Assembly (NCBI GenBank): GCA_034421295.1
Contig: DAOUKM010000018.1
Coordinates: 1-64,000, forward strand
From: CAUZIR01 sp034421295
Lineage (GTDB): Bacteria > Chloroflexota > Dehalococcoidia > Lucifugimonadales > UBA2962
Length of the DNA: 64,000 bases
Direction of reading: 5' to 3'
Of the stretch, positions 16,176-25,282 are shown piece by piece (within the stretch, counting starts at the first letter, position 1; each line of letters begins with the position of its first letter). The notes below the pieces were generated by a model that worked only from the letters and a program-made list of their open reading frames with translations, was not told the DNA's origin and searched no databases. The position numbers were made by a program, and so were the translations under genes.

Positions 16176-18044
16176 TTGTCTAGGCCAACGTGGCATTTCC
16201 CTCCACGTTTAGGTGGCATCGACTTTGTCAGCGACCGTTCGAGTGCCTACTTCAGCGATGCCCCGTTACCCAAGCTGGTGAGAGAGCTGATCCAGAACTC
16301 TCTCGATGCCAAGCATCGCGGATATGACCGTCCGGTTTCGGTCACATTTGCAGAGACAAAGGTGGAACCGGATCTTTTTGGCGGAGAGGAACTCAAAAGG
16401 CATCTGCTCTCCTGCCTACACAGAGCCAAGGCTGAAAGCAGGCCTGACCTGGCATCCACCTACTCACGCGCCCTGTCCCCATTTGACAAGGGGACCATTC
16501 GGTGCCTGAGGGTCCAAGACACAGGGACGATGGGTCTGAACGAAGACAGGTGGAAGGCACTTGTTACGCAGGAGGGAGCGGTCAGCAAGAGTAGCGGCGC
16601 CCCGGGCGGTTCATTCGGCATAGGCAAGAACGCCATTTTGAATGCATCAGACCTACAAACTGTCTTCTACAGCACGCGGCTGGTTGAAGGCAAGAAGGGC
16701 CGTGTCGAAAAACTGCAGGGCAAGGCGATCCTGACAGGCCACGCCGATCCAAGGGGGTCAGGTGAAGATCTTCAGCACATTGGATTCTATTGCCAGCAGG
16801 GCTTTAGCCCCGTTACGGGGAGAGATATCCCTGCGTTCTTTCGCCTTGAGCAAACTGGCACTGCCGTGTACGTCATTGGCTTCAATCCCCACGCCTCCGA
16901 CTGGGTGCAGCAGATCGCGGCGGCCGCCATAGAGAATTTCTTCCATGCGATTCATCACCGCAAGTTAACGGTTGAAGTTGCTGCCGAGGGAGAAAGCCCT
17001 CTAGTGATGAACCATCAAACCATGGACCATCTGTTTGATCAACTGGCCCCGATAAACAATAACGCTGTCCACTACTACAGGGCTGTCAGGGATTGTGCAG
17101 AGAGCGAAGTTCACATCACCAAGCGGTTTGAAGGCGCGGGCAGCCTTCGGGTACACGTGGCCTTCGGAGAAGGCGCGCCTCGGCGGATGGCGCATATCAA
17201 CCGCAATGGGATGCTGATTACTGACAGCAGGGAACAGAAGGTCAATCCGCTGGCGCCCAGAGGTAGAAGCTTATGGCCCGACTACGTAGGGGTGGTCATG
17301 GCAGATTCGGACTCGGGAGATTTGTGGCTGAGGAGAATGGAAAGTGCCAGTCACGATTCGCTGTCTTCCGGCCACCTCCTTGATGAGGGCGACCGCAAGT
17401 CGGCCGATAGGCGCCTTAAGGAGATCAGGCAGACTCTTGCCGGGATCATTGAAAGCCAGGCCGCGATTCACGTGTATACGGAGCCTTCAAATCTTGACGA
17501 ACTCGCCGAAATCCTGCCGGATGAGCAAGGCGGTTCAGACACGAAGGCACTGACTGCGAGCCTGATCGAATCGTTACCTGCCGAGTTCAGTCTAGGTGAA
17601 GTCGATGAGGCTATAGAAGGGGGCAGAGAAGAAGGATACCCTCCCGTAGGGGTGCCGGGGGAAGGTGACGACTCGGGGGGGCAAGGTGCGGGACAGCACC
17701 AGGGTGGCGTCGGGGATCGATCCGCTGCGTACACGGCTAGACCATCCGTTTTGAGGCGTGTTAGGTTTATACCCTTGTCCCCTACGGAGGCTATCGTCGC
17801 CTTCGATCCTTCGCCAGATTCGGGGAGGGAGGTCAAGCTCTCGCTGGCGGCTGCTGGAACTGACCCGGATCCTGGACGTCACCCATCGGTTGCCATCATT
17901 GAAGCAGCGAGGATGGGAGAAGAAGAAACGCCCCTCACGGTTACGGATGGACAAGTCATCCTGGTTCCAGATTCACTTGACAGGGTGACAATTAAGGTTG
18001 TCGCGGACGGCAATTTGGATCAGCAGGCTTTCCGGCTGAGATGA
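16176..18044 (+). CDS. GHKL ATPase, first gene of the right cassette
   Basis: Protein of 622 residues, paralogue of the divergent gene 13888-15780. The N-box is RELIQNSLDAKH (Glu38, Asn41, Asp44), the G1-type box VQDTGTMGLN, and the lid GGSFGIGKNAILNASDLQ. Later segments RRMESASHDSLSS and the Gly-rich linker at about 490-515 (GEGDDSGGQGAGQHQGG) match the layout of the left copy. The start is TTG at 16176; an in-frame TGA lies directly before it. The stop overlaps the next gene by 4 bases. In GHKL proteins the fold drives ATP-dependent dimer closure, so this is presumably the motor of the cassette. Confidence 0.85.
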   Translation: MSRPTWHFPPRLGGIDFVSDRSSAYFSDAPLPKLVRELIQNSLDAKHRGYDRPVSVTFAETKVEPDLFGGEELKRHLLSCLHRAKAESRPDLASTYSRALSPFDKGTIRCLRVQDTGTMGLNEDRWKALVTQEGAVSKSSGAPGGSFGIGKNAILNASDLQTVFYSTRLVEGKKGRVEKLQGKAILTGHADPRGSGEDLQHIGFYCQQGFSPVTGRDIPAFFRLEQTGTAVYVIGFNPHASDWVQQIAAAAIENFFHAIHHRKLTVEVAAEGESPLVMNHQTMDHLFDQLAPINNNAVHYYRAVRDCAESEVHITKRFEGAGSLRVHVAFGEGAPRRMAHINRNGMLITDSREQKVNPLAPRGRSLWPDYVGVVMADSDSGDLWLRRMESASHDSLSSGHLLDEGDRKSADRRLKEIRQTLAGIIESQAAIHVYTEPSNLDELAEILPDEQGGSDTKALTASLIESLPAEFSLGEVDEAIEGGREEGYPPVGVPGEGDDSGGQGAGQHQGGVGDRSAAYTARPSVLRRVRFIPLSPTEAIVAFDPSPDSGREVKLSLAAAGTDPDPGRHPSVAIIEAARMGEEETPLTVTDGQVILVPDSLDRVTIKVVADGNLDQQAFRLR

Positions 18045-18892
18045 CAACCTGGCATCAGCGTCTACTTCCCTATCCTCTCCTTTCGCCATGGACGGATGAC
18101 TATCCAAGTGCCGACTTTGGTGTCGACGTTCCCAGGGCTGCCCTGAACAACGGACGAGAGATCAGAATCGACCTGGAGTTCCACCTTTCATCGGACAGCT
18201 TGAGTGAACTAGTAAACTCTGATCGCGCCGTTTACGCCGTAGATGTGTCTTGCCCAAAGACGTTCGCGCGACACACCTGCAAGGTCGGGGTGGACGACAG
18301 GCTGGTCTTGGAAGCGGACCATTACGCCGAGGAGGTTCTGCTAACCCCCTACCTGGTCTCAACTTGTCCCTTAGAGGGATTCAATTCGGCCGACCACGCC
18401 TCCGAGTGGAGAGACCACAGGCCCAAGGGCTTTGACGTCCCAGCCGCCGGCATACTTGCTGTCGGTGACACTACCCGTATCGTCTTGGCGGACTCGAGCG
18501 TCGAGTCCGTTATAGACTTGGTCGCCAACCCCAGTGTTCCTGAAGGCACCTTCGATGTTCGACTTGACGAAGATCGCATCAAGATCCACGTGCCCCCCAA
18601 TGACAAGGAGAAGATAGAAGCAGTGCGGAAAAGGCGCAGCAGCGGCGTAGAGTTCGTCGCCCTGTTCCCGAGTATGTACATGCATGCGGTAACAGAAGCC
18701 CTCAGGAATCTTCCCGAATACGGAAACACGCGGTGGTCCTTCGCTGTTCGAAATGCCCTTGACCGTTGTGGCTACGGTCACGTTGACTCCGAGCTGCTCC
18801 GGTACGACGCCCTCAAGTATGCGCAGGACTTGATGAAACAGCCCGTCGGTATTTTCTTGTCAGCAGCGCTGACCCACGACAACGAGTATTAA
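18041..18892 (+). CDS. Unknown protein, second gene of the right cassette
   Basis: Protein of 283 residues, paralogue of the product of 13090-13884 by the segment matches given there. The first 150 residues are strand-rich and the last 100 are helical (FVALFPSMYMHAVTEALRN, then SFAVRNALDRCGYG). It overlaps the GHKL gene by 4 bases and the next gene starts 8 bases after its stop. No enzyme motif or membrane segment is seen. The two copies differ widely in sequence but keep the gene order, so the cassette is old or the two arrived separately. Function unknown. Confidence 0.75.
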   Translation: MTTWHQRLLPYPLLSPWTDDYPSADFGVDVPRAALNNGREIRIDLEFHLSSDSLSELVNSDRAVYAVDVSCPKTFARHTCKVGVDDRLVLEADHYAEEVLLTPYLVSTCPLEGFNSADHASEWRDHRPKGFDVPAAGILAVGDTTRIVLADSSVESVIDLVANPSVPEGTFDVRLDEDRIKIHVPPNDKEKIEAVRKRRSSGVEFVALFPSMYMHAVTEALRNLPEYGNTRWSFAVRNALDRCGYGHVDSELLRYDALKYAQDLMKQPVGIFLSAALTHDNEY

Positions 18893-18899
18893 GGCACGC

Positions 18900-20531
18900 A
18901 TGGCCGAAAGGCATCCAGTTCATCGCCTCACCCAGGAGGCGTATGACCAACTCAGACTTGCGGCGCAAGACAACCCCGATTCCTACCTGGATCCCGATCT
19001 GGACTTCGCCGAAATCCTTACAAGGCGCGGCGTATCTGACCAGACGGAAGAAACTTCCATCACTACTGACAGGCCGATCCACCTGACAATGGAAGGTACC
19101 GGTGGCATTCGGAACCGCGCCGACATCCGGGCCCTAGACTTCTACAGGTCCTTCAACGGGATGAGTCCGAGCATGGCGTCTGACGAAAGGCTCTGGGCAT
19201 GGATGACCCACTTTCGCCTTCACGCATACAGCCTTGAGCGATGGCGGCGACCCTCGAATGTCAACATCCAAAGCTACGTTAGGTCCCACTGGTTCAATTC
19301 GGGAACCACGGACGCATTCTGGCGGCACAACACCGCCTCGCGGACCTGGTGGATAGCTCACACGGCCACGAAGGCCGCTCAGGGCTCCGGTGGCGCGTTC
19401 ACGGCAGAGGAGGCTTTGGGCCTCTTTGCCCAGACGGCCTCCTTCTACCACATTCCCATGCACTACAACTTCACACGCGACCCGATGATCTTGGCAGAGT
19501 TGGTTCGCGCCATTCTGACGGAGGCTGAAGGCATCAACGCCGAAAAGGGAACCTACGCCCTACTCAGGCAACTGAACCTAATGGGTGGAACGCAGCTGCT
19601 CCCCATGGTCTCTCGCGCGGAGTTACGAGAACGGATCGTCGACGATGTGGACAGGATCATGTCGCAACCTGCCCTAGTCACCGACCGCACAAAGATACGC
19701 AATCGAACACCCTTTAGGTCATTGAGCCTTGGGGCAGGCGTGCAGTCCACCGTTCTGGCGCTGATGGCAGAACGTGGGGAATACGGGCTCGAAAAGCCCG
19801 ATGTCGCCATCTTCGCCGACACCGGGTGGGAACCGCCCCACGTTTACGAACACCTTGACTGGCTTACCGAACAACTCTCTTTCGAAGTCGTACGAGTCAA
19901 GGCGGGGAACATAAGGGACAACATCCTTCAAGGAACCAGTCCCGACGGAAACAACTATTTGGGCATACCCGCGTTCTTGGTGAACGGTGACGGCACGCGT
20001 GCCGTTGCGGCAAGGCAATGCACGACCAAGTACAAGATCCGGCCGATCAATCAATACCTCCGCAAACGTCTTGGCTTCGCACCTGGACGACGCGCGCCCA
20101 AGCACATCCAGGTCGAAATCTGGATGGGCATCAGTGCCGACGAAGTGATGCGACAAAAGCAAAGCCGGGAGGAGTGGGCTACAAACCGATATCCGCTGAT
20201 TGAACTCGGATTCAGCAGAGCCCAGCTATTGAACTGGTTCAGCGAAAACTACCCGGAGCGCTACCTGCCAAGGAGCGCTTGCATAGGGTGTCCGTACAAG
20301 AGTGACGGTGAGTGGAAGTGGCTAAAGTCGAACGATCCCGCGGCCTTCGAAGAAGCGATCACCGTCGACCGGGCACTGCGAGACGTTCCGGTGGTCCGCA
20401 ACGCCATTACCCGTAAGGGTGCGGCCTACTTGCACAAATCCCGACTGCCGCTCGCCGAAGTCAACTTCGACGCCGCCACCGACTATGACAGCCTGATGGT
20501 CGAAGAATGCGAAGGCCTCTGTGGAATATGA
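18900..20531 (+). CDS. DUF6339-like domain fused to a PP-loop (PAPS-reductase-like) ATPase
   Basis: A two-domain protein of 543 residues. Residues 1 to about 255 are DUF6339-like and paralogous to the product of 12095-13093 (RLWAWMTHFRLHAY, SRTWWIAHTATKAA). Residues about 270-543 are an adenine-nucleotide alpha hydrolase like the PAPS-reductase relatives found in phages and in DndC: a PP-loop SLGAGVQST at about 274, AIFADTGWEP, QCTTKYKIRPIN, the Cys pair SACIGCPYKSDGEWKW near 461, and a C-terminal CEGLCG. Members of this fold activate a substrate with ATP and often handle sulfur. The fusion is absent from the left cassette. Function of the fusion is not known to me; it suggests nucleic-acid or nucleotide chemistry coupled to the GHKL machine. 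Confidence 0.82.
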   Translation: MAERHPVHRLTQEAYDQLRLAAQDNPDSYLDPDLDFAEILTRRGVSDQTEETSITTDRPIHLTMEGTGGIRNRADIRALDFYRSFNGMSPSMASDERLWAWMTHFRLHAYSLERWRRPSNVNIQSYVRSHWFNSGTTDAFWRHNTASRTWWIAHTATKAAQGSGGAFTAEEALGLFAQTASFYHIPMHYNFTRDPMILAELVRAILTEAEGINAEKGTYALLRQLNLMGGTQLLPMVSRAELRERIVDDVDRIMSQPALVTDRTKIRNRTPFRSLSLGAGVQSTVLALMAERGEYGLEKPDVAIFADTGWEPPHVYEHLDWLTEQLSFEVVRVKAGNIRDNILQGTSPDGNNYLGIPAFLVNGDGTRAVAARQCTTKYKIRPINQYLRKRLGFAPGRRAPKHIQVEIWMGISADEVMRQKQSREEWATNRYPLIELGFSRAQLLNWFSENYPERYLPRSACIGCPYKSDGEWKWLKSNDPAAFEEAITVDRALRDVPVVRNAITRKGAAYLHKSRLPLAEVNFDAATDYDSLMVEECEGLCGI

Positions 20532-20576
20532 GTGCTCTTCTATAGGGGTCTGCCGCGGAGCTAACGGAGAGAGCTA

Positions 20577-22901
20577 ATGTTCAGCCGAGTAAAAGATCTG
20601 TTCGAAGCTGAAGCTGGGAGCTTCGGTGACACGATGATGGCCCACAACGGAGTCGCTGGCTACAAGGTCCCCGAATATCAGCGCCAATACAACTGGAGGC
20701 AGGAACACCTGAGACGCCTGATTGCAGACTGCCTAAATGGATTTCATCGGCTCTCCACGTCCCCCGGGCCAGAATACACTTTCCTGGGTAGCATAATCCT
20801 AGCTACAGATGGCCCGACCGAACCAACATTTGATGGTACCTCTCTAATCGTCATTGATGGCCAACAACGACTAACCTCTCTAATCCTTATGACCTGTGCG
20901 CTGTTCCAACGAATAAGCGAACATAGGTCCGACATGCAGGCTTTGTCACAAGATACTCAGCACTGGTTGGATGCCGAAGTCAAAACGCAGTTAAACCAGC
21001 TTCACCAATGTGCCATAGGTCAGTTCGCAAGACTCGGCAGCACATTCCCGTATCCTCGGATGATTCGCTCCATGGATCATCGAGGTGATTCTACCGCAAA
21101 GTCTGAATACACATCGCCGATCGCCAAATTCTTATGGCAGTTTTCGGACTACGCTACCAGTCACGATGCAGCGCCGCGATTCACGCCAATTGATGACGAA
21201 GCACCTGGTAGCTTTGTGGCTCCTAATTACAAGTTCATTTGCCAACGCTTGGACGCCCACCTCTACAATGCTAGCTTCGAGTCGGAGGAAACCGATCAAG
21301 ATGAAGATATCGGAGTTGTAGAAGAGGCCAAGTTTAAGGAAGCTAATTTCCTACAGTTATTCCGTCGTCGGGACGTTCATCCCGATCAGCCCACGAAAGA
21401 CCGGTGCGCCGCGGAACTTGCCAGATCGTCGGAAGCAGCGGGCCTAGCGAGACTTGTCCTCTTTTCTTCATACTTGACCCACCGTGTGGTTCTGACTCGC
21501 GTCGAGGCTCAAGACGAAGGGGATGCTTTCGACATATTCGACGCTCTTAACACTACTGGAGAGCCTCTTACCGCCTTAGAGACATGCAAGCCCCTAGTGA
21601 TCCAATTCGAGAGTAGAAGGGATGGCTATAGGGGCTCTAAGTCCGAAGAGGCCTGGGAGTCAATGGAGTTGATGTTGGCCGAAGCCTACAGCGAGCCGGC
21701 CAAGCAACAGATCGAGACAAAACAAATGTTGACGTCCTTTGCCCTCTACTTCGATGGCTATAAGTTGCCGTTAAATCTTACTCACCAGCGTCGCTATCTC
21801 AGGGACAGCTTTCGGCAAGCTGGCACGCTTAATGCAGACACCGCACAAGGATTTGTTCGTTCATTGGGAGAAATGGTCGAATTCAGATTGCAGTATTGGG
21901 ACAAGACGGCGATTGACGGTCTAGGAGTAAGTGCTGTCGGGCCCAGAGAGTCCGATTCCCTGAAGCTATGCCTCAGGTTTATTGCAGATATGAACACAAG
22001 CCTTGCAGTCCCTATTCTGGCGCGGTACTGGTCTGAATACGGCGAATATGATGAAGAGCAATCTTTTCTCTCCGCCACGAAGGCAGTTACGGCCTTTCTA
22101 GCCTTAAGACGGGCCGTCACTGCAGGCACAGCTAGAATTGACTCCGACTTTCGCCGCCTCATGGGGAACGACCCTAGCTCAGGGGGTGACCCCCTTTGTG
22201 TCGGTCGACGTCTATCCAACCAGATCCTGTCCATAGAATCCCTCAAAAGGGAGCTGCTGGAACTCTTGGGGCAACCGGGGATCGGTGTCAAAGACAAGGC
22301 CTCTTGGATGGCAAAGACCCAAGAAGTTGAGTTCGGACGAATAGCGCCCCGTCCCTTATGCCGATTCCTGTTGCTTGCGGCAGCCCATAATGCCCGCCCT
22401 GATAAGGTTAATCCAGGCCTGCTCACGAGATCAGATGCGGTAAAGGGTCCGGACATCGAATTCTTCAATCACCGAGATTGGGTGGGGCCAAAATACGCAA
22501 CCGTTGAACACATTGCTCCTGAAACGGAGCCTAGCCAGGGATGGGATCGCGGCATCTACACACGAGCGGCTACCCGTCAGCGGATTGGTAACCTGACCTT
22601 GCTACCGGAGAGGGAAAACCAGAGCATTGGGAATTCCGCATGGCAGAGGAAGAAGATATTCTATGCCGCCCTGGCGGAGAGATCGCAGTCCAAGCGGCTT
22701 GACTACATCAACACCGCGAAGAGTCAGGGCTACAGGTTCGGGAAGAAGACGCAAACGTTGCTCCAAAGCCAGGAGCGACTAGGCATGCTGGATCATTTGA
22801 CTGGCGTTGAACGCTGGACGGCAGCGCTAATTGAACGCCGCACGGAGAATATCTTAGAACTCGCGTGGAAAGAAATATCGCCGTGGTTGTTCGGCGAATA
22901 G
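20577..22901 (+). CDS. GmrSD-like DUF262/DUF1524 nuclease
   Basis: Protein of 774 residues. The N-terminal DUF262 (ParB/Srx-like NTPase) domain shows VPEYQRQYNW (31-40) and VIDGQQRLTSL with DGQQR at 94-98. The C-terminal DUF1524 domain is an HNH nuclease: VEHIAPE near 643, then IGNLTLLP and ENQSIGNSAWQRKK. GmrSD and its single-chain relatives, including BrxU, are NTP-dependent type IV enzymes that restrict DNA with glucosylated or otherwise modified cytosines. The start ATG at 20577 follows GGAGAGAG. It lies 45 bases after the PP-loop gene, so it may be co-transcribed with the right cassette, or it may be an independent system. Confidence 0.9.
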   Translation: MFSRVKDLFEAEAGSFGDTMMAHNGVAGYKVPEYQRQYNWRQEHLRRLIADCLNGFHRLSTSPGPEYTFLGSIILATDGPTEPTFDGTSLIVIDGQQRLTSLILMTCALFQRISEHRSDMQALSQDTQHWLDAEVKTQLNQLHQCAIGQFARLGSTFPYPRMIRSMDHRGDSTAKSEYTSPIAKFLWQFSDYATSHDAAPRFTPIDDEAPGSFVAPNYKFICQRLDAHLYNASFESEETDQDEDIGVVEEAKFKEANFLQLFRRRDVHPDQPTKDRCAAELARSSEAAGLARLVLFSSYLTHRVVLTRVEAQDEGDAFDIFDALNTTGEPLTALETCKPLVIQFESRRDGYRGSKSEEAWESMELMLAEAYSEPAKQQIETKQMLTSFALYFDGYKLPLNLTHQRRYLRDSFRQAGTLNADTAQGFVRSLGEMVEFRLQYWDKTAIDGLGVSAVGPRESDSLKLCLRFIADMNTSLAVPILARYWSEYGEYDEEQSFLSATKAVTAFLALRRAVTAGTARIDSDFRRLMGNDPSSGGDPLCVGRRLSNQILSIESLKRELLELLGQPGIGVKDKASWMAKTQEVEFGRIAPRPLCRFLLLAAAHNARPDKVNPGLLTRSDAVKGPDIEFFNHRDWVGPKYATVEHIAPETEPSQGWDRGIYTRAATRQRIGNLTLLPERENQSIGNSAWQRKKIFYAALAERSQSKRLDYINTAKSQGYRFGKKTQTLLQSQERLGMLDHLTGVERWTAALIERRTENILELAWKEISPWLFGE

Positions 22902-23384
22902 CAGGGTCCGCAAGGCTTTCTTGACAGGAACGGTCGCGCTCCTGTTCCGGTCAAGGGCAACGGGCACCGAGACAGCCAGGGCACAGGGCCGCAGCGTACG
23001 CTGTTCTCTTGGACCGAACTCATGGCCGAGCCGGTCGAACCCAGAGACCGCTGGGCCCAAGCCCCGTCCCAGTCGCTTTCGCGGGCATTGACGACGGAGT
23101 GAGGTCGAGGCGGGCACAAATTCGTCTGCGGGGCGTGCCAAGTCCCGCAATGCACCCTCTCCAACGACTCCAAGCACCACCAACTCAGCATTGTGAATGG
23201 TAGCTTCGATGTGATCGCGCTCACCAGCGTCCACGGCAGATCAACAAATCCCCTTCCTCCGAAGGCCTCCGATTGGGTCGGCGCCGTAGACTCCAATCGC
23301 CCAATAATTCGGAAAGTAGCTGGCTGGCAGAGGGATTCATCATTTCTTTGAATCACCTAGGCACATTGCCTTAAGTTGGGCTCT
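22902..23384. other. Intergenic region without a convincing gene
   Basis: 483 bases. A minus-strand frame (22854-23234, beginning MDAGERDHIEATIHN) has a partly protein-like start but then becomes Arg/Pro-rich, and it overlaps the end of the nuclease gene. It may be the relic of a gene. Nothing else is visible. Confidence 0.35.
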
Positions 23385-23645
23385 ATGAAAGATTGGGACA
23401 GAATTCATGGTGAACTTCCGTTAGAGATTCTTGGGCCGAAACGTAAAACAAAAACTGTCAACGCGCCACGGCTAATTCGTCGGAAGTACTGTGTAGACTG
23501 CTCTAGAGGTCAACTGATTGACAGACGACTGCCATCGACGCAAGTCTCTTACAAGTGCTCATGCCGGATGATGGCAATATTGGTTAGGTGGACTCCTGTG
23601 GTGAGTATCGACGACATAATGCCGAAGGAGCATTTTGCCGAATGA
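23385..23645 (+). CDS. Possible small Cys-containing protein
   Basis: Open frame of 86 residues from ATG 23385 (a TTG at 23376 would add three). It has KYCVDCSRG and SYKCSCRM, two short cysteine pairs that could bind a metal ion. It runs into the 3' end of the minus-strand metallo-hydrolase gene, overlapping it by 62 bases tail to tail. No ribosome-binding site stands out. It is listed with low confidence because it fills an otherwise empty gap and has the look of a small zinc-ribbon protein. Confidence 0.3.
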   Translation: MKDWDRIHGELPLEILGPKRKTKTVNAPRLIRRKYCVDCSRGQLIDRRLPSTQVSYKCSCRMMAILVRWTPVVSIDDIMPKEHFAE

Positions 23646-24651
23646 ATTCAAGGTGTGCGACGCTCGTAGGTAAATATGTGAATTCGTCAGGTTCTAGAAG
23701 GACTTCAAGGGTGCCTGAGCAGCACGCCCTTGATGCTGCTCCCCTTGAGAAGGCGGTGTGTAGACCAGGCGCAGTGGTAGGCAGTTCGGTCGCACAGTGC
23801 GTTGAAAGCTGTGTGCAAGCGATGTGAGCGCGGTCTGTGACTCGGAGGACGGCTGCGATGATCTCGGGTCGGGGTGTTCCGTAGCGGCCCCTCCCGATCG
23901 AAAAAACTACAAGCTTAGCCTCCACAGCCGTCGCAATTGATTCCGCGAACGCAGCAGGGGACGCCCTTCCTGGTCGGCCGCCATGGTGCGGAAACACGAG
24001 CACGTCTGCTCTGACGTCCGAGTTGTTTTCCAAGAGGTCGTCGAGCCCCACCTGATCGATGTCGCCGGCAACGAGGATGCGTGGCGAATCTCCTGACCAC
24101 ACCCGCACAACTGCAGACATTGCGTTGGCGGTCAATTGTTTGCCGCCGACTGTCACGCCGCCGGCAGTCCTTATCGCCAACCCTTGCGACGGCGCGAGCA
24201 CTTCTATACGTGTGGTGCCAGATAAGACTTCGCGTGGGTTAGCATTGGTCAGTTCGAGGTGAAATGTGGTGCCGCGTTCCTTGGCGGCAACCATCACTGC
24301 CGCGAAGTCTTCCCAGAGACGTGTCCCACGAACGTCGGGATTCAGGAATACTTGCCCCACCGCGAAGTGGTCACTAGAGAGCAAGAGGGATATTCCGCCG
24401 AAATGATCGGCGTCGGCGTGTGAAACGATAGCCGTATCGATCCGCTTGATGCGACGCTCCCTGAGGAATCTCGGAAGCGTATCTCCCCGCCCTCCGTCGA
24501 CCACGGATACGTGACCCGGTTCCTCGACGACTGTCGAGGAACCGTGGCCGACGTCTAGAATCCATGCCCTACCTGGCAAGAAGATCCATGTCAGGCTCTG
24601 GCGCCCACTCGAAGGCCTGTAAGAAGAGGTCGCTCTCTTCGCTGCAACCAA
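23584..24651 (-). CDS. ComEC-like metallo-beta-lactamase-fold hydrolase
   Basis: Last gene of the four-gene minus operon. It is an MBL-fold protein with the variant first motif SHADADHFGG (His78, Asp80, Asp82, His83), as in ComEC/Rec2-type hydrolases. Further motifs are ILDVGHGSS, VDGGRGD, VAGDID and FPHHGGRPG. The C-terminus has ACTQLSTHC and RACCSGTLEV, two Cys-bearing patches. ComEC-type domains are nucleases or phosphodiesterases, so this is the likely effector. The ATG at 24651 lies 83 bases inside the receiver gene. The real start may be a later codon just before the WIFLPGRAW segment. Strong overlap implies translational coupling. Confidence 0.85.
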   Translation of the reverse strand: MVAAKRATSSYRPSSGRQSLTWIFLPGRAWILDVGHGSSTVVEEPGHVSVVDGGRGDTLPRFLRERRIKRIDTAIVSHADADHFGGISLLLSSDHFAVGQVFLNPDVRGTRLWEDFAAVMVAAKERGTTFHLELTNANPREVLSGTTRIEVLAPSQGLAIRTAGGVTVGGKQLTANAMSAVVRVWSGDSPRILVAGDIDQVGLDDLLENNSDVRADVLVFPHHGGRPGRASPAAFAESIATAVEAKLVVFSIGRGRYGTPRPEIIAAVLRVTDRAHIACTQLSTHCATELPTTAPGLHTAFSRGAASRACCSGTLEVLLEPDEFTYLPTSVAHLEFIRQNAPSALCRRYSPQEST

Positions 24652-25282
24652 CGTTCACCATCGCGAACAACCGCATCGGCAGCCTATTGGCCTCAGCCAC
24701 AGCCTTCCTGATAGAGGTGTCTTCAATCAGATCGAGAGGAAACCGAATCGCGTCGTCGGGGTCCCAAGTGTGGATAATCGCGTCGGCGACCGGAATGTCA
24801 CTTTCTTCGGAGATTCCTTCAATACGCACGAGAGTCCTCCACAATTGACGCTCGGGAGGAACGTTCCCGGCCAACTCGCTCTCACAGCGCCTTAATGCCG
24901 CTACCAACTCTTCCGGGCCAAGTGCGCTTCGGGTGAGGAGGGATGGAATCTGGGCCCTGTGGAGCTTGATGGACGTTTCACTATCGATCGATGAGAACGT
25001 CGAAAGCAGCACCGCTGGAATGCGCTTTCTGAACAGACTCGCTACGAACTCCGCTCCAGTGAACCGCGCGAACCCAGTTTGGGAGAGACGGTGATCACAT
25101 ATCACTGCTGCGCAACTGCCTGCACGAACCCGTGCCAGTAACTTCGTCGTGGAATCGAACGATCCATCGGCTTCGCTGATAATGAACGGAAGCAAGTTTG
25201 CCTCCTCCGCTATGCCAGCAGCCGTTTCCGCTTGACCCGCGATGTCGTCTACGACGGCGACGCGTGTACCATCTGCGATCAT
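24569..25282 (-). CDS. Receiver-like (response regulator) protein
   Basis: Protein of 237 residues whose first half resembles a CheY-type receiver: an acidic pair VAVVDD (Asp12/13), a candidate phosphoacceptor Asp63 in AVICDHRLS, and a switch Ser/Thr in AVLLSTFS. The usual conserved Lys is not evident, so phosphorylation chemistry may be altered. The second half has no DNA-binding domain that I can see; it is helical with VRIEGISEES and a hydrophobic segment. Its start overlaps the kinase-like gene by 4 bases. It probably passes a signal from the kinase-like protein to the metallo-hydrolase effector. Confidence 0.78.
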   Translation of the reverse strand: MIADGTRVAVVDDIAGQAETAAGIAEEANLLPFIISEADGSFDSTTKLLARVRAGSCAAVICDHRLSQTGFARFTGAEFVASLFRKRIPAVLLSTFSSIDSETSIKLHRAQIPSLLTRSALGPEELVAALRRCESELAGNVPPERQLWRTLVRIEGISEESDIPVADAIIHTWDPDDAIRFPLDLIEDTSIRKAVAEANRLPMRLFAMVNVGCSEESDLFLQAFEWAPEPDMDLLAR

